From contig NZ_SSMD01000004.1 of assembly GCF_004799325.1 (NCBI RefSeq), positions 310,001 through 374,000 of the forward strand: 64,000 bases of DNA, read 5' to 3'. Source of the stretch: Thalassobius vesicularis. Its GTDB lineage: Bacteria > Pseudomonadota > Alphaproteobacteria > Rhodobacterales > Rhodobacteraceae. The notes under the pieces are model-generated. The model had not been told where the DNA came from, did not search any database, and saw nothing but the letters and a program-made list of their open reading frames with translations. Position 1 is the first letter of the stretch; each line of letters starts with the position of its first letter. The position numbers and the translations under genes were made by a program. Of the stretch, positions 15,815 through 24,311 are shown piece by piece.

Positions 15815-18616
15815 TTAGTGTGCTTCGGCCCAGTTCTGGCCTTGTCCGGCGTCCACGGTCAGCGGGACGGACAGATGCAACGCGGGGGCGGCGGCGGATT
15901 CCATGACCTCGCGGGCGCGGGCTATCACGTCGTCGGCGCGGTCTGCGTCCACCTCGAACAGCAGTTCGTCGTGGACCTGCAGCAGCATTTTCGCGGGCAG
16001 GCCGGTGATGGCGTCCTCCATGCGGATCATGGCGCGGCGGATGACGTCGGCGGCGGTGCCCTGAATGGGCGCGTTGATCGCGGCGCGTTTGGCGAAGCCG
16101 GCGCCGGGGCCTTTGGCGTTGATCTCGGGCGTGTGGATCTTGCGACCGAACATGGTCTGAACGTAGCCGTGTTCCTTGGCGAAGTTCGTGGTCACATCCA
16201 TGTAGCTGCGGATGCCGGGGAAGCGTTCGAAATAGCGGTCGATGAAGCCCTGCGCCTCGGCCCGCGGGATGCGCAGGTTGCGGGCCAGGCCGAAGCCCGA
16301 GATGCCATAGATCACGCCGAAGTTGATTGCCTTGGCGCGGCGGCGGATGTCGGGGGTCATCTGGTCCAGGGGTACGTCGAACATTTCCGAAGCGGTCATC
16401 GCGTGGATGTCCAGCCCGTCCTTGAACGCCTGTTTCAGCGCGGGGATGTCGGCCATTTCGGCGAGGATGCGCAGCTCGATCTGGCTATAGTCGAGCGACA
16501 GCAGCACCTTGCCCTTGTCCGCGACGAAGGCCTCGCGGATGCGGCGGCCTTCCTCGGACCGGACGGGGATGTTTTGCAGGTTCGGGTCGGTCGAGGCCAG
16601 ACGCCCGGTGTTCGCGCCGGTCTGGATGTAGGAGGTGTGCACGCGCCCGGTTTCGGGGTTGATGTGGTCTTGCAGCGCGTCCGTGTAGGTCGATTTCAGT
16701 TTTTGCAGCTGGCGGTAATCCAGCACGCGGGCGGCGAAATCGTGTTCGGTGGCCAGATCCTCGAGCACATCGGCGGGGGTGGACCATTGGCCGGTCTTGG
16801 TTTTCTTGCCGCCCTCCAGACCCATTTCCTCGAACAGGATCGCGCCGACCTGTGCGGGGGATTGCACGTTGAAATCATGGCCGGCCAGCTCGTACAGCTC
16901 GGCCTCCAGCCCCGCCATTTTCTGGGCGAAGGCGTTGGACATGCGCGACAGGGTATCGCGGTCGACCTTGATGCCGTGCATCTCCATCCGCGCCAGGACA
17001 GGGGCGAGGGGGCGCTCCAGTGTCTCGTAGACGGTGGTGACGCGGGCCTGGTGCAGTTGCGGCTTGAACAGTTCCCACAGGCGCAGGGTGATGTCGGCGT
17101 CTTCGGCGGCGTATTTTACGGCGTCGTCGATTGGCACGCGGTCAAAGGTGATGGCGGATTTGCCGGTGCCCAGCAGGGATTTGATCGGGATCGGCGTGTG
17201 CGACATGTAGCGTTCCGAGAGCGCGTCCATCCCATGTCCGTGCAGCCCCGCATTCAGCGCATAGGACATCAGCATGGTGTCATCGAACGGGGCGACAGTG
17301 ATACCCAGACGCGCGAAAATCTTGGCGTCGTATTTCATGTTCTGCCCGATTTTCAGGATCGAGGCGTCCTCAAGCACCGGCTTCAGCATCTCCAGCGCCT
17401 GATCCAGCGGCATCTGCCCTTCGGCCAGGTTGTCGCTGCCGAACAAATCGTCCGAGCCGTCCTTGTGGCCGACCGGGATATAGCAGGCCTGCCCCGCGTC
17501 AATGCACAGGGAAATCCCGACCAGGTCTGCACGCATTTCGTCAAGGCTGGTGGTCTCGGTATCGACGGCGACATAGCCGCGCTCCCGCGCACGCTCCAGC
17601 CACGGAGCCAGCCCCGCAGCATCGCGGACGCAGGTGTAGGTTTCGGGCTTGAAGGGCATCGCGTCGGGCGCATCGGCGGCCTCAGGCTCGGCCCCGCGCG
17701 GGTCGGTGTCGGTGATCGCCGGCGCCTCGGCGCCCAACTGCTCGGCCACGCGCTTGGTCAGGGTGCGGAACTCCATCGCCGCCAGGAAGGGCAGCAACAC
17801 CTCGGGGTCAGGCTCGCGCACCTCCAGATCGTCCAGCGTGAAATCCAGCGGGGTGTTGCAGTCCAGCTGGACCAGCCGCTTGGACAGCTCGATCTGGTCG
17901 CGCATCCCGATCAGGGTCTCGCGGCGCTTGGGCTGCTTGATCTCTGCGGCGCGCTCCAGCAACTCCTCCAACGAGCCAAATTCATTGATCAGCAGTGCTG
18001 CCGTCTTGATCCCGATCCCCGGCGCGCCCGGTACGTTGTCCACGCTGTCCCCGGCCAGGGCCTGCACGTCGACCACGCGTTCGGGGTAGACGCCGAATTT
18101 CTCGACCACGCCGTCGCGGTCGATGCGCTTGTTCTTCATCGCGTCCAGCATTTCGACGCCGCCGCCGACCAGCTGCATCAAGTCCTTGTCCGAGCTGATG
18201 ATCGTCACCCGCCCCCCGGCGTCGCGCGCCTGGCAGGATAGGGTGGCGATGATGTCGTCGGCCTCATAGCCCTTCAGCTCCTTGCAGGCGATGTTGAAAG
18301 CGCGGGTCGCCTCGCGGGTCAGCGGGAATTGCGGCACCAGATCCTCGGGCGCGGGCGGGCGGTTGGCCTTGTACTTGTCGTAGAGATCATTGCGGAACGA
18401 TTTGCCGGAATGGTCAAAGATCACCGCCACATGGGTCGGCGCATCGGGGCCGGTATTCGCCTCGACATACTTGTGGATCATGTTGCAGAACCCGGCCACG
18501 GCCCCCACCGGCAACCCATCCGATTTCCGCGTTAGCGGCGGCAGCGCGTGATAGGCGCGAAAGATGAAGGCCGAGCCGTCGATCAGGTGCAGGTGGCACC
18601 CTTTTCCGAATTGCAT
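15815..18616 (-). CDS. polA: DNA polymerase I
   Basis: The 933-residue enzyme fills gaps in replication and repair. An N-terminal 5'-3' exonuclease domain (about 1-300, opening LHLIDGSAFIFRAYHALPPL) is followed by a 3'-5' exonuclease domain that keeps its metal-binding DxE (VAVDTETTSL). The polymerase domain has motif A LSLDYSQIELRILAEM, motif B RRRAKAINFGVIYG and motif C LLQVHDELLFEV, so all catalytic residues are intact. The start at 18616 follows GGAAGGGGAT. Both proofreading and flap-removal domains look functional. Confidence 0.98.
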   Translation of the reverse strand: MQFGKGCHLHLIDGSAFIFRAYHALPPLTRKSDGLPVGAVAGFCNMIHKYVEANTGPDAPTHVAVIFDHSGKSFRNDLYDKYKANRPPAPEDLVPQFPLTREATRAFNIACKELKGYEADDIIATLSCQARDAGGRVTIISSDKDLMQLVGGGVEMLDAMKNKRIDRDGVVEKFGVYPERVVDVQALAGDSVDNVPGAPGIGIKTAALLINEFGSLEELLERAAEIKQPKRRETLIGMRDQIELSKRLVQLDCNTPLDFTLDDLEVREPDPEVLLPFLAAMEFRTLTKRVAEQLGAEAPAITDTDPRGAEPEAADAPDAMPFKPETYTCVRDAAGLAPWLERARERGYVAVDTETTSLDEMRADLVGISLCIDAGQACYIPVGHKDGSDDLFGSDNLAEGQMPLDQALEMLKPVLEDASILKIGQNMKYDAKIFARLGITVAPFDDTMLMSYALNAGLHGHGMDALSERYMSHTPIPIKSLLGTGKSAITFDRVPIDDAVKYAAEDADITLRLWELFKPQLHQARVTTVYETLERPLAPVLARMEMHGIKVDRDTLSRMSNAFAQKMAGLEAELYELAGHDFNVQSPAQVGAILFEEMGLEGGKKTKTGQWSTPADVLEDLATEHDFAARVLDYRQLQKLKSTYTDALQDHINPETGRVHTSYIQTGANTGRLASTDPNLQNIPVRSEEGRRIREAFVADKGKVLLSLDYSQIELRILAEMADIPALKQAFKDGLDIHAMTASEMFDVPLDQMTPDIRRRAKAINFGVIYGISGFGLARNLRIPRAEAQGFIDRYFERFPGIRSYMDVTTNFAKEHGYVQTMFGRKIHTPEINAKGPGAGFAKRAAINAPIQGTAADVIRRAMIRMEDAITGLPAKMLLQVHDELLFEVDADRADDVIARAREVMESAAAPALHLSVPLTVDAGQGQNWAEAH

Positions 18617-18690
18617 GACGATCCCCTTCCTGTTGCGCGTGCGGCCTTTGTGCCATGCCAAAGAGGGCGCGGCCAGTATCCCGGCACGCC

Positions 18691-18718
18691 CTGCTGCTTC
18701 TTTCTGATGAAAATACTC
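18691..18718 (-). repeat. Type A intergenic repeat, copy 5
   Basis: The minus strand reads GAGTATTTTCATCAGAAAG followed by AAGCAGCAG. It lies in the 140-base gap between the zinc-finger gene and polA, both on the minus strand, immediately after the zinc-finger gene's end. Confidence 0.65.
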
Positions 18719-18756
18719 AAATTCGGCACCCGCCACGGGGCACCGTCATTGGCCGA

Positions 18757-18933
18757 TCACGCGGCGTCGCGGCCCTTCAGGACGTATTTCGCGTCGCAAT
18801 AGGGGCATTCGACGGACCCTTCGGTCTCGGCGATCGTCAGCCAGACGCGGGGATGGCCCAAAGCACCCTCGCCGCCGTCGCAGGCAATCTTGGATTTCTC
18901 GACAATCTTGGTTTCGGGCGCTTGCGTCGTCAT
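18757..18933 (-). CDS. Small zf-CHCC zinc-finger protein (NDUFS6-like)
   Basis: A 58-residue protein, MTTQAPETKIVEKSKIACDG and so on. Four zinc ligands C18, H27, C43 and C46 (C-x8-H-x15-C-x2-C) match the zf-CHCC family. Eukaryotic members include NDUFS6, a zinc subunit of mitochondrial complex I, and homologues are accessory subunits of complex I in Paracoccus. A complex I assembly or stability role is therefore the best guess, though no nuo genes are nearby. The start ATG at 18933 is followed by an uninterrupted frame to TGA. A longer frame in another register overlaps it but lacks any family pattern. Confidence 0.85.
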   Translation of the reverse strand: MTTQAPETKIVEKSKIACDGGEGALGHPRVWLTIAETEGSVECPYCDAKYVLKGRDAA

Positions 18934-19008
18934 CCGGGCCGTTTCCTTTTGGCTGCAAAAGAATTAGGTCCTGTTATGAGCGATCAGACGAGCAGGGGCA
19001 AGGGCGCC

Positions 19009-19938
19009 ATGAGCGACAACGCAATTGAAATCCGGGGTTTGCGCAAGGTTTACGGCGGTCAGCATGGCCAGCCGCCCAAAGAGGCGCTCAAAGGCGTCGA
19101 TCTGGACATCCCGCGCGGCTCGGTTTTTGGGTTGCTGGGGCCGAACGGGGCCGGGAAATCGACGCTGATCAACATTCTGGCCGGTTTGGTGGTGAAAACC
19201 GAAGGCTCGGTGCGAATCTGGGGCTTTGATCAGGACGTGAATCCACGCCAGTCGCGCGCCTCGATTGGCGTCATGCCGCAAGAGCTGAACCTTGATCCGT
19301 TCTTCACCCCGCGTGGCGCGCTAGAGGTGCAGGCGGGCCTCTACGGCGTGCCGAAATCGCAGCGCCGCGCGGATGAAATCCTGCGTCTGGTCGGTCTTCA
19401 GGACAAGGCCGAGGCTTATGCCCGCACCCTCTCGGGCGGGATGCGGCGGCGGCTGCTGTTGGGCAAGGCGCTGGTGCATCAGCCGCATATCCTGGTGCTG
19501 GACGAACCCACGGCGGGCGTGGATATCGAGCTGCGCCAGATGCTGTGGGAAAACGTGCGGATGCTGAACCGGCAGGGCATGACGATCATCCTGACGACCC
19601 ATTACCTGGAAGAGGCCGAGGAGATGTGCGACGAGATCGCCATCATCAATCAGGGTACGCTGGTGGCGCGCGATACCACGGCGAACCTGCTGGGCAGCAT
19701 CGACGCCAAGACCATGATCATCCAGCCCGACCATCCCCCCGCGCAACTGCCGCAAGCCGAGGGGGTCGAGGTTTCGACCCGTCCCGGCGGGGCGATTGCG
19801 CTCAGCTATCACGCCCGTCAGACCAGCGCCGAGGCCGTTCTGGCCGCCGTCCATGCCGCGGGCATCCGCATCCGCGACGTGAAGACCGAAGAGGCCGATC
19901 TTCAGGACGTCTTTCTGGAACTGACCCGCAGCCGATAA
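19009..19938 (+). CDS. ABC transporter ATP-binding protein (YadG/CcmA-like)
   Basis: A 309-residue ATPase of the ABC-2 exporter class. Walker A is GPNGAGKST (K50), the signature is LSGGMRRRLLLGKALVH (S142) and Walker B is ILVLDEPTAGVD with the catalytic glutamate at 166. The C-terminal 90 residues form the extension typical of YadG-type subunits. No permease gene is next to it, so its membrane partner is encoded elsewhere. I start at 19009 (GGGGCAAGG upstream); an in-frame ATG at 18976 would add 11 residues. Confidence 0.92.
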   Translation: MSDNAIEIRGLRKVYGGQHGQPPKEALKGVDLDIPRGSVFGLLGPNGAGKSTLINILAGLVVKTEGSVRIWGFDQDVNPRQSRASIGVMPQELNLDPFFTPRGALEVQAGLYGVPKSQRRADEILRLVGLQDKAEAYARTLSGGMRRRLLLGKALVHQPHILVLDEPTAGVDIELRQMLWENVRMLNRQGMTIILTTHYLEEAEEMCDEIAIINQGTLVARDTTANLLGSIDAKTMIIQPDHPPAQLPQAEGVEVSTRPGGAIALSYHARQTSAEAVLAAVHAAGIRIRDVKTEEADLQDVFLELTRSR

Positions 19939-19946
19939 GAGGGCCC

Positions 19947-20879
19947 ATGCCGCACGACCATCATCACGGGCACGACCACGGCCATGCGCACCACCACCAC
20001 GCCGATCTGGACAGCGGTGACAAGCGCGTCGTCGCGGCGGTAGCGGTCAACATCCTGCTGACGCTGGCGCAGATCGTCGCCGGGGTGGTCTCGGGTTCTC
20101 TGGCGATGATCGCGGATGCGATCCACAACCTGTCCGACGCGCTGTCGCTGGTCATCGCGTTCTTCGCGCGGCGGATCGGCAAGTGGCCAGCGGACGCGCA
20201 TATGACCTTTGGCTATGGCCGGGCCGAGGTGGTGGCAGCCCTGATCAACTATACCACGCTGATCGTTGTGGCCTTTTACCTGGCGGCCGAGGGCGTGCAG
20301 CGCCTGTTCAACCCGCAAGAGGTCGAGGGCTGGATCGTGGTTGTCGTCGCCGGTGTGGCACTGGTGATCGACACGATCACGGCGCTGCTGGTGATGCGGC
20401 TCAGCAAGGACAGCGCCAACATGCGCGCGGCGTTCCTGCATAACGTGGCGGATGCGTTGGGCTCGGTCGCGGTGATTGTCGGGGGGACGATGATCCTGCT
20501 GTATGACTGGCGGCTGGTCGACCCGATCGTGACGCTGATGATCGCGGGGTACATCCTGTGGCACTCGTGGCAGGGGATCATGCCGGTGATCCGCATCCTG
20601 ATGCTGGGCGCGCCCGAAGATACCGATCTGGACGAGGTGTTGACCGCCCTGCGCGGCGTCGATGGGCTGGCCAGCGTGCACCACGTCCACCTGTGGCGGA
20701 TGCAGGAACACGAAACCGCACTTGAGGCGCATGTCGTGCTGGAGCCGGGTGGCGAGCCCGAGCAGGTCAAACATGCCGCAAAGACGGTGCTGCGCGACCG
20801 CTTCGGTATCCGTCACACGGTGCTGGAGCTGGAAGCGGCGGGTGCGGTTTGCCCGGATGCGCGGGTCGTCGGGCACTGA
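19947..20879 (+). CDS. Cation diffusion facilitator (Zn2+/Co2+ efflux, CzcD/ZitB-like)
   Basis: A 310-residue inner-membrane antiporter. The first 20 residues are rich in histidine (MPHDHHHGHDHGHAHHHHAD), a metal-binding tail common in zinc CDF proteins. Six membrane segments follow. The intramembrane metal site is formed by ADAIHNLSDALS in TM2 and HNVADALGS in TM5. The cytoplasmic C-terminal domain (HHVHLWRMQEHETALEAHV) senses metal. It exports zinc or a related divalent cation against protons. It starts eight bases after the ABC ATPase stop and may be in one transcript; no functional link is evident. Confidence 0.94.
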   Translation: MPHDHHHGHDHGHAHHHHADLDSGDKRVVAAVAVNILLTLAQIVAGVVSGSLAMIADAIHNLSDALSLVIAFFARRIGKWPADAHMTFGYGRAEVVAALINYTTLIVVAFYLAAEGVQRLFNPQEVEGWIVVVVAGVALVIDTITALLVMRLSKDSANMRAAFLHNVADALGSVAVIVGGTMILLYDWRLVDPIVTLMIAGYILWHSWQGIMPVIRILMLGAPEDTDLDEVLTALRGVDGLASVHHVHLWRMQEHETALEAHVVLEPGGEPEQVKHAAKTVLRDRFGIRHTVLELEAAGAVCPDARVVGH

Positions 20880-20966
20880 TCGCACGCCGCGACGCCGCGA
20901 AACCCCTTGCAACCGGCACGGATTTGGCCCTGACTGGTGACCCGAGGGAAATCAGTGGGGACGCAG

Positions 20967-21851
20967 ATGAGCGCACAGGAAGATCGCGAACTTGGCCAGT
21001 GGCTGCATGATGTGCTGGATGTCGAGCAGGTCGAGCTGAACTATTTCCGCGGGATCGCCACGCCTCAGGGCAAGGGTCGGTCCTTTGGCGGACAGGTGGT
21101 CGGGCAGGCGCTGATGTCGGCAATCCGCACCGTGGGGGAAGAACGGCCGGTACACTCGTTGCACGCCTATTTCATGCGCCCTGGCGACGCCACGCAGCCC
21201 GTGCTGTACCAGGTCGAGCGTGACCGCGATGGCCGCAGCTTCGCCACACGCCGGGTGATCGCGGTGCAGGGCGGCAAGCCGATCCTGAACCTTGCGGCCT
21301 CGTTCCATCAGGCCGAGCCGGGGCTGCATCACCAGTCGCAGATGCCCGACGTGCCGATGCCCGAAGACCTGAAGAACGAGGAAGAGCTGGGCGCCGAGCG
21401 TGCCGGGGATCTGCCACCGCTGTTTCTGGAATGGCTGAACACGCCCCGCCCCGTCGAGATGCGCCCGATCGAGCTGCGCCCGCCGTTCCAGCGTGGTGCC
21501 CGCGAGGCGTCGCAATCCATGTGGATGCGGGTGCGCGGCAATCTGGGGGATGAGCCGGCGATGCACCGGGCGGCGCTGGCCTATACCTCGGATTTCGGGC
21601 TGCTGGGCACCTGTGTGCTGCCGTTCGGCAAGGCGTTCTCGGACACGGATATGCAATTCGCCAGCCTGGACCACGCGGTCTGGTTCCACGACGATTTCCG
21701 CATGGATGAATGGCTGCTGTACACGATGGACAGCACCTGGGCCGGTGGTGCGCGCGGGTTCAACCGCGGTCAGATCTTCACCCGCGACGGGCGTCTTGTC
21801 GCCAGCACAGCGCAAGAGGGTCTGGTGCGGAACGTCGGATTCAAGGGCTGA
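20967..21851 (+). CDS. tesB: Acyl-CoA thioesterase II
   Basis: A 294-residue double hot-dog protein of the TesB family, which hydrolyses medium- and long-chain acyl-CoA. The first half has FGGQVVGQAL and HSLHAYFMRPGD. The second half has SLDHAVWFHDDFRMDEWLLY and DSTWAGGARGFNRGQIF, which supply the catalytic Asp-Ser/Thr-Gln set. The length is as usual (about 290). The start at 20967 gives the typical N-terminus LGQWLHDVLDVEQVELNYFRG; an upstream alternative would add ten residues. Confidence 0.95.
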   Translation: MSAQEDRELGQWLHDVLDVEQVELNYFRGIATPQGKGRSFGGQVVGQALMSAIRTVGEERPVHSLHAYFMRPGDATQPVLYQVERDRDGRSFATRRVIAVQGGKPILNLAASFHQAEPGLHHQSQMPDVPMPEDLKNEEELGAERAGDLPPLFLEWLNTPRPVEMRPIELRPPFQRGAREASQSMWMRVRGNLGDEPAMHRAALAYTSDFGLLGTCVLPFGKAFSDTDMQFASLDHAVWFHDDFRMDEWLLYTMDSTWAGGARGFNRGQIFTRDGRLVASTAQEGLVRNVGFKG

Positions 21852-21867
21852 TCGCCTTCGCAGACAG

Positions 21868-22626
21868 TCAAACGCCGGCTTTGATCCAGTCCAGACCATC
21901 CTCGGTCCGGGCGGAGGGGACGTATTCGCCTGCGACGTGGCCGGTGTAGCCCTGTGCATCCAGCAGCGCAAAGAAGGCGGGGTAGTCGATGGCGCCCCGG
22001 TTGGGCTCGTGCCGGCCTTCGGCGCTGGCGACCTGGATGTGGCGGGCGCGGGGGCCGTATTTGGCCCAAGCGCCGGGCATGTCACCGGTGATGCGGTGGG
22101 CGTGATAGGCGTCGAATTGCAGGGCCAGGTTGGGGGCGGCGATCTCGTCCAGAATCGCGGCGACTTGCGCGAAATCGTTCAGGAAAAAGCCGGGCATGTC
22201 GTGGGGATTGATCGGCTCGATCAGCAGGGATTGGTCGGGGGCGCGTTGACTGGCCCAGCGGAGGTTTTGCAGATAGGTCGCGTGCGCCTCGGGGCCGACT
22301 GCCAGACCGGCCATGACGTGGATGTGGTCGGGGCGCAGGTGGGCGGCGTAGTGCAGGGCGGTCTCGAACGTGTCGCGGAACGCGGCGGTCTGGCCGGGGA
22401 GGGCAGCAAGGCCGCGTTGACCGGCTGCCCAGTCGGGCGCGGGGGTGTTGATCAAGGCCAGATGCAGGCCGGTGTCGCGCAGCGCGTGGGCTAGGTCGTC
22501 AACCGGGGCATCGTAGGGGATCAGTAGTTCAACGGCGCGGAACCCGGCGCGGTGGGCGGCGTCGAAACGCTCCAGCAGCGGCAGTTCGGTGAACAGCAGG
22601 GTCAGGTTTGCGGCAAACTTCGGCAT
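21868..22626 (-). CDS. Hydroxypyruvate isomerase-like TIM-barrel protein
   Basis: A 252-residue xylose-isomerase-like barrel of the Hyi/OtnI group. Diagnostic segments are FAANLTLLFTELPLLERFDAA, LLIEPINPHDMPGFFL with a metal-binding glutamate, LALQFDAYHAHRI, and HVAGEYVPS with the second catalytic glutamate. Hyi interconverts hydroxypyruvate and tartronate semialdehyde in glyoxylate metabolism. OtnI acts on 2-oxotetronate. A glycerate kinase-like gene elsewhere in the window (58390) could use the product, but the two are not linked. It ends convergently with tesB, 16 bases apart. Confidence 0.88.
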   Translation of the reverse strand: MPKFAANLTLLFTELPLLERFDAAHRAGFRAVELLIPYDAPVDDLAHALRDTGLHLALINTPAPDWAAGQRGLAALPGQTAAFRDTFETALHYAAHLRPDHIHVMAGLAVGPEAHATYLQNLRWASQRAPDQSLLIEPINPHDMPGFFLNDFAQVAAILDEIAAPNLALQFDAYHAHRITGDMPGAWAKYGPRARHIQVASAEGRHEPNRGAIDYPAFFALLDAQGYTGHVAGEYVPSARTEDGLDWIKAGV

Positions 22627-22634
22627 CGGCGCCG

Positions 22635-23225
22635 TCAGGGCAGTTCGGCGGACGGGATGACCGGGAAGAATTGGCCGCCCGACCACAGGCCGAACCAGCT
22701 GGTTCCGTCGACGTCATGATGGGCGCCCAGATCCACCAGCCGGTAGAAGCTTTTGCGGTCGATCAGCGCCTCGAGGTTGGCGCGCACCAGCACGTAGGGC
22801 GACGGTTCACCCGTTTCGGGGTCGCGGACCACACGGATCGGGGCGTTCGGGCCTGCGGAGGTCTGATCGCCCACGTTGGTGTGAAAGGTCAGCGACTGAT
22901 CCTGCCCCTCGCCCGTCACGTCGAAATCGACGGCGACAAAGGGCGCGTCCTCGACCGTGATCCCGACCTTTTCGACCGGGGTGACCAGAAAATAGGCATC
23001 TCCGTCCTTGCGCAGGATGGTCGAGAACAGGCGCACCAGTTCCGGACGGCCAAAGGGGGTGCCAAGGTAGAACCACGTGCCGTTGCGGGCGATGCGAATG
23101 TCCAGATCGCCACAAAACGGCGGATTCCACTTATGCACCGGGGGCAGGCCCTTGCCCTTGGCGGCGGCGCGGGCAGCGGCGGCGATGCCGTCTGCGGTTG
23201 GGCTCACGATCATTTGTTCGCTCAT
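22635..23225 (-). CDS. DUF1285 domain protein
   Basis: A 196-residue cytoplasmic protein recognised as DUF1285: the centre has CGDLDIRIARNGTWFYLGTP, then RLFSTILRKDGDAYFLVTPVEKVGI and DAPFVAVDF. The family has no established biochemical role. The gene is divergent from the MoxR operon, a frequent arrangement in Rhodobacteraceae as I recall, so a linked function is possible. The ATG at 23225 is preferred; 23237 is an alternative four codons upstream. It ends eight bases before the hydroxypyruvate isomerase-like gene. Confidence 0.88.
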   Translation of the reverse strand: MSEQMIVSPTADGIAAAARAAAKGKGLPPVHKWNPPFCGDLDIRIARNGTWFYLGTPFGRPELVRLFSTILRKDGDAYFLVTPVEKVGITVEDAPFVAVDFDVTGEGQDQSLTFHTNVGDQTSAGPNAPIRVVRDPETGEPSPYVLVRANLEALIDRKSFYRLVDLGAHHDVDGTSWFGLWSGGQFFPVIPSAELP

Positions 23226-23262
23226 AGTTTTTGCCATTTCCGTGCGGCGCGATACAGTTGTT

Positions 23263-23280
23263 TCAGAACATAGTGTCTGA
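23263..23280. promoter_or_regulatory. Imperfect palindrome upstream of the MoxR operon
   Basis: TCAGAACATAGTGTCTGA has arms TCAGAACA and TGTCTGA that match with one mismatch. It lies in the 69-base divergent gap, ending just before the MoxR ribosome binding site GCAGGAG. A dimeric repressor could bind here. Confidence 0.35.
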
Positions 23281-23294
23281 GCAGGAGTTTGACC

Positions 23295-24311
23295 ATGACC
23301 GATGCACCCGGCCCCGAGGATCTGGTCGCCCGGATCGAAACGCTGGAGGAGAAACTGGCGGAGGCCAAGGCCTCGATCACGCGGCGATTCATCGGGCAGG
23401 AACGGGTCGTGGACCTGACCCTTTCGGCGCTGTTGTGCGGCGGGCACGGGCTGCTGATCGGCCTGCCGGGGCTGGGAAAAACCCGCCTGGTCGAGGCGCT
23501 GAGCACCGTCATGGGCCTGCATGGCAACCGCATCCAGTTCACGCCGGACCTGATGCCGGCGGACATTCTGGGCTCGGAGGTGTTGGAGACCGGGGCGGAC
23601 GGCAAACGGCAGTTCCGCTTCGTGCCGGGGCCGGTGTTTTGCCAGTTGCTGATGGCGGACGAGATCAACCGCGCCAGCCCGCGCACCCAGTCGGCGCTGC
23701 TGCAGGCGATGCAGGAAAAGCGCGTGACCGTGGCCGGAGAAGACCGCGTTTTGGGCGTGCCCTTCCACGTGCTGGCGACGCAGAACCCGATCGAGCAAGA
23801 AGGCACCTATCCGCTGCCCGAGGCGCAGCTGGACCGGTTCCTGGTGCAGATCGACGTGACCTATCCGGACCGCGCGACTGAGCGGGACATCCTGCTGGCC
23901 ACCACCGGCGCGACCGAGGAACAGGCGCACGAGGTTTTCACCGCCGCCGAGTTGCTGGAGGCTCAGGCGCTGCTGCGTCGTATGCCGGTGGGCGACAGCG
24001 TGGTCGAGACGATCCTGGACCTGGTCCGCGCCTTCCGTCCGCAGGATGCCTCTGCCGATGAGCGTGTGCGCCAGACTGTGGCCTGGGGCCCGGGGCCGCG
24101 TGCCGCGCAGGCGCTGATGCTGACGGTGCGGGCACGGGCGATGCTGCAAGGGCGGCTGGCCCCCTCGGTCGAGGATGTGGTCGCGATGGCACGCCCTGTG
24201 CTGTCGCACCGGATGGCGCTGAATTTCGCCTCGCGGGCACGTGGCGATAGCCTGGCCGACCTGATCGACACCACGGCGACCCGGATCACGCGGGTCGAGG
24301 TGGCCGCTTGA
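23295..24311 (+). CDS. MoxR-family AAA+ ATPase
   Basis: A 338-residue AAA+ chaperone-like ATPase of the MoxR group. Walker A is GLPGLGKTR (K62), Walker B is LLMADEINRASPRTQ (D122, E123), and sensor and arginine residues follow in PIEQEGTYPLPEAQLDRF. MoxR proteins remodel or mature partner complexes together with von Willebrand factor-type proteins. The operon order MoxR, DUF58, BatA/DUF4159 protein, large membrane protein is a recognised MoxR context. GCAGGAG lies seven bases upstream. The stop overlaps the TTG start of the next gene. Confidence 0.95.
   Translation: MTDAPGPEDLVARIETLEEKLAEAKASITRRFIGQERVVDLTLSALLCGGHGLLIGLPGLGKTRLVEALSTVMGLHGNRIQFTPDLMPADILGSEVLETGADGKRQFRFVPGPVFCQLLMADEINRASPRTQSALLQAMQEKRVTVAGEDRVLGVPFHVLATQNPIEQEGTYPLPEAQLDRFLVQIDVTYPDRATERDILLATTGATEEQAHEVFTAAELLEAQALLRRMPVGDSVVETILDLVRAFRPQDASADERVRQTVAWGPGPRAAQALMLTVRARAMLQGRLAPSVEDVVAMARPVLSHRMALNFASRARGDSLADLIDTTATRITRVEVAA

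Noticed and set aside
15818-18241. An 807-codon open frame on the plus strand
   Set aside because: It is antisense to polA, whose motifs are all intact. Long antisense frames are expected in GC-rich DNA with this codon use, and its translation is low-complexity without any family pattern.
18746-18958. A 70-codon minus-strand frame near 18.8 kb
   Set aside because: It overlaps the 58-residue zinc protein in a different register. Only the shorter frame has the C-H-C-C zinc pattern.
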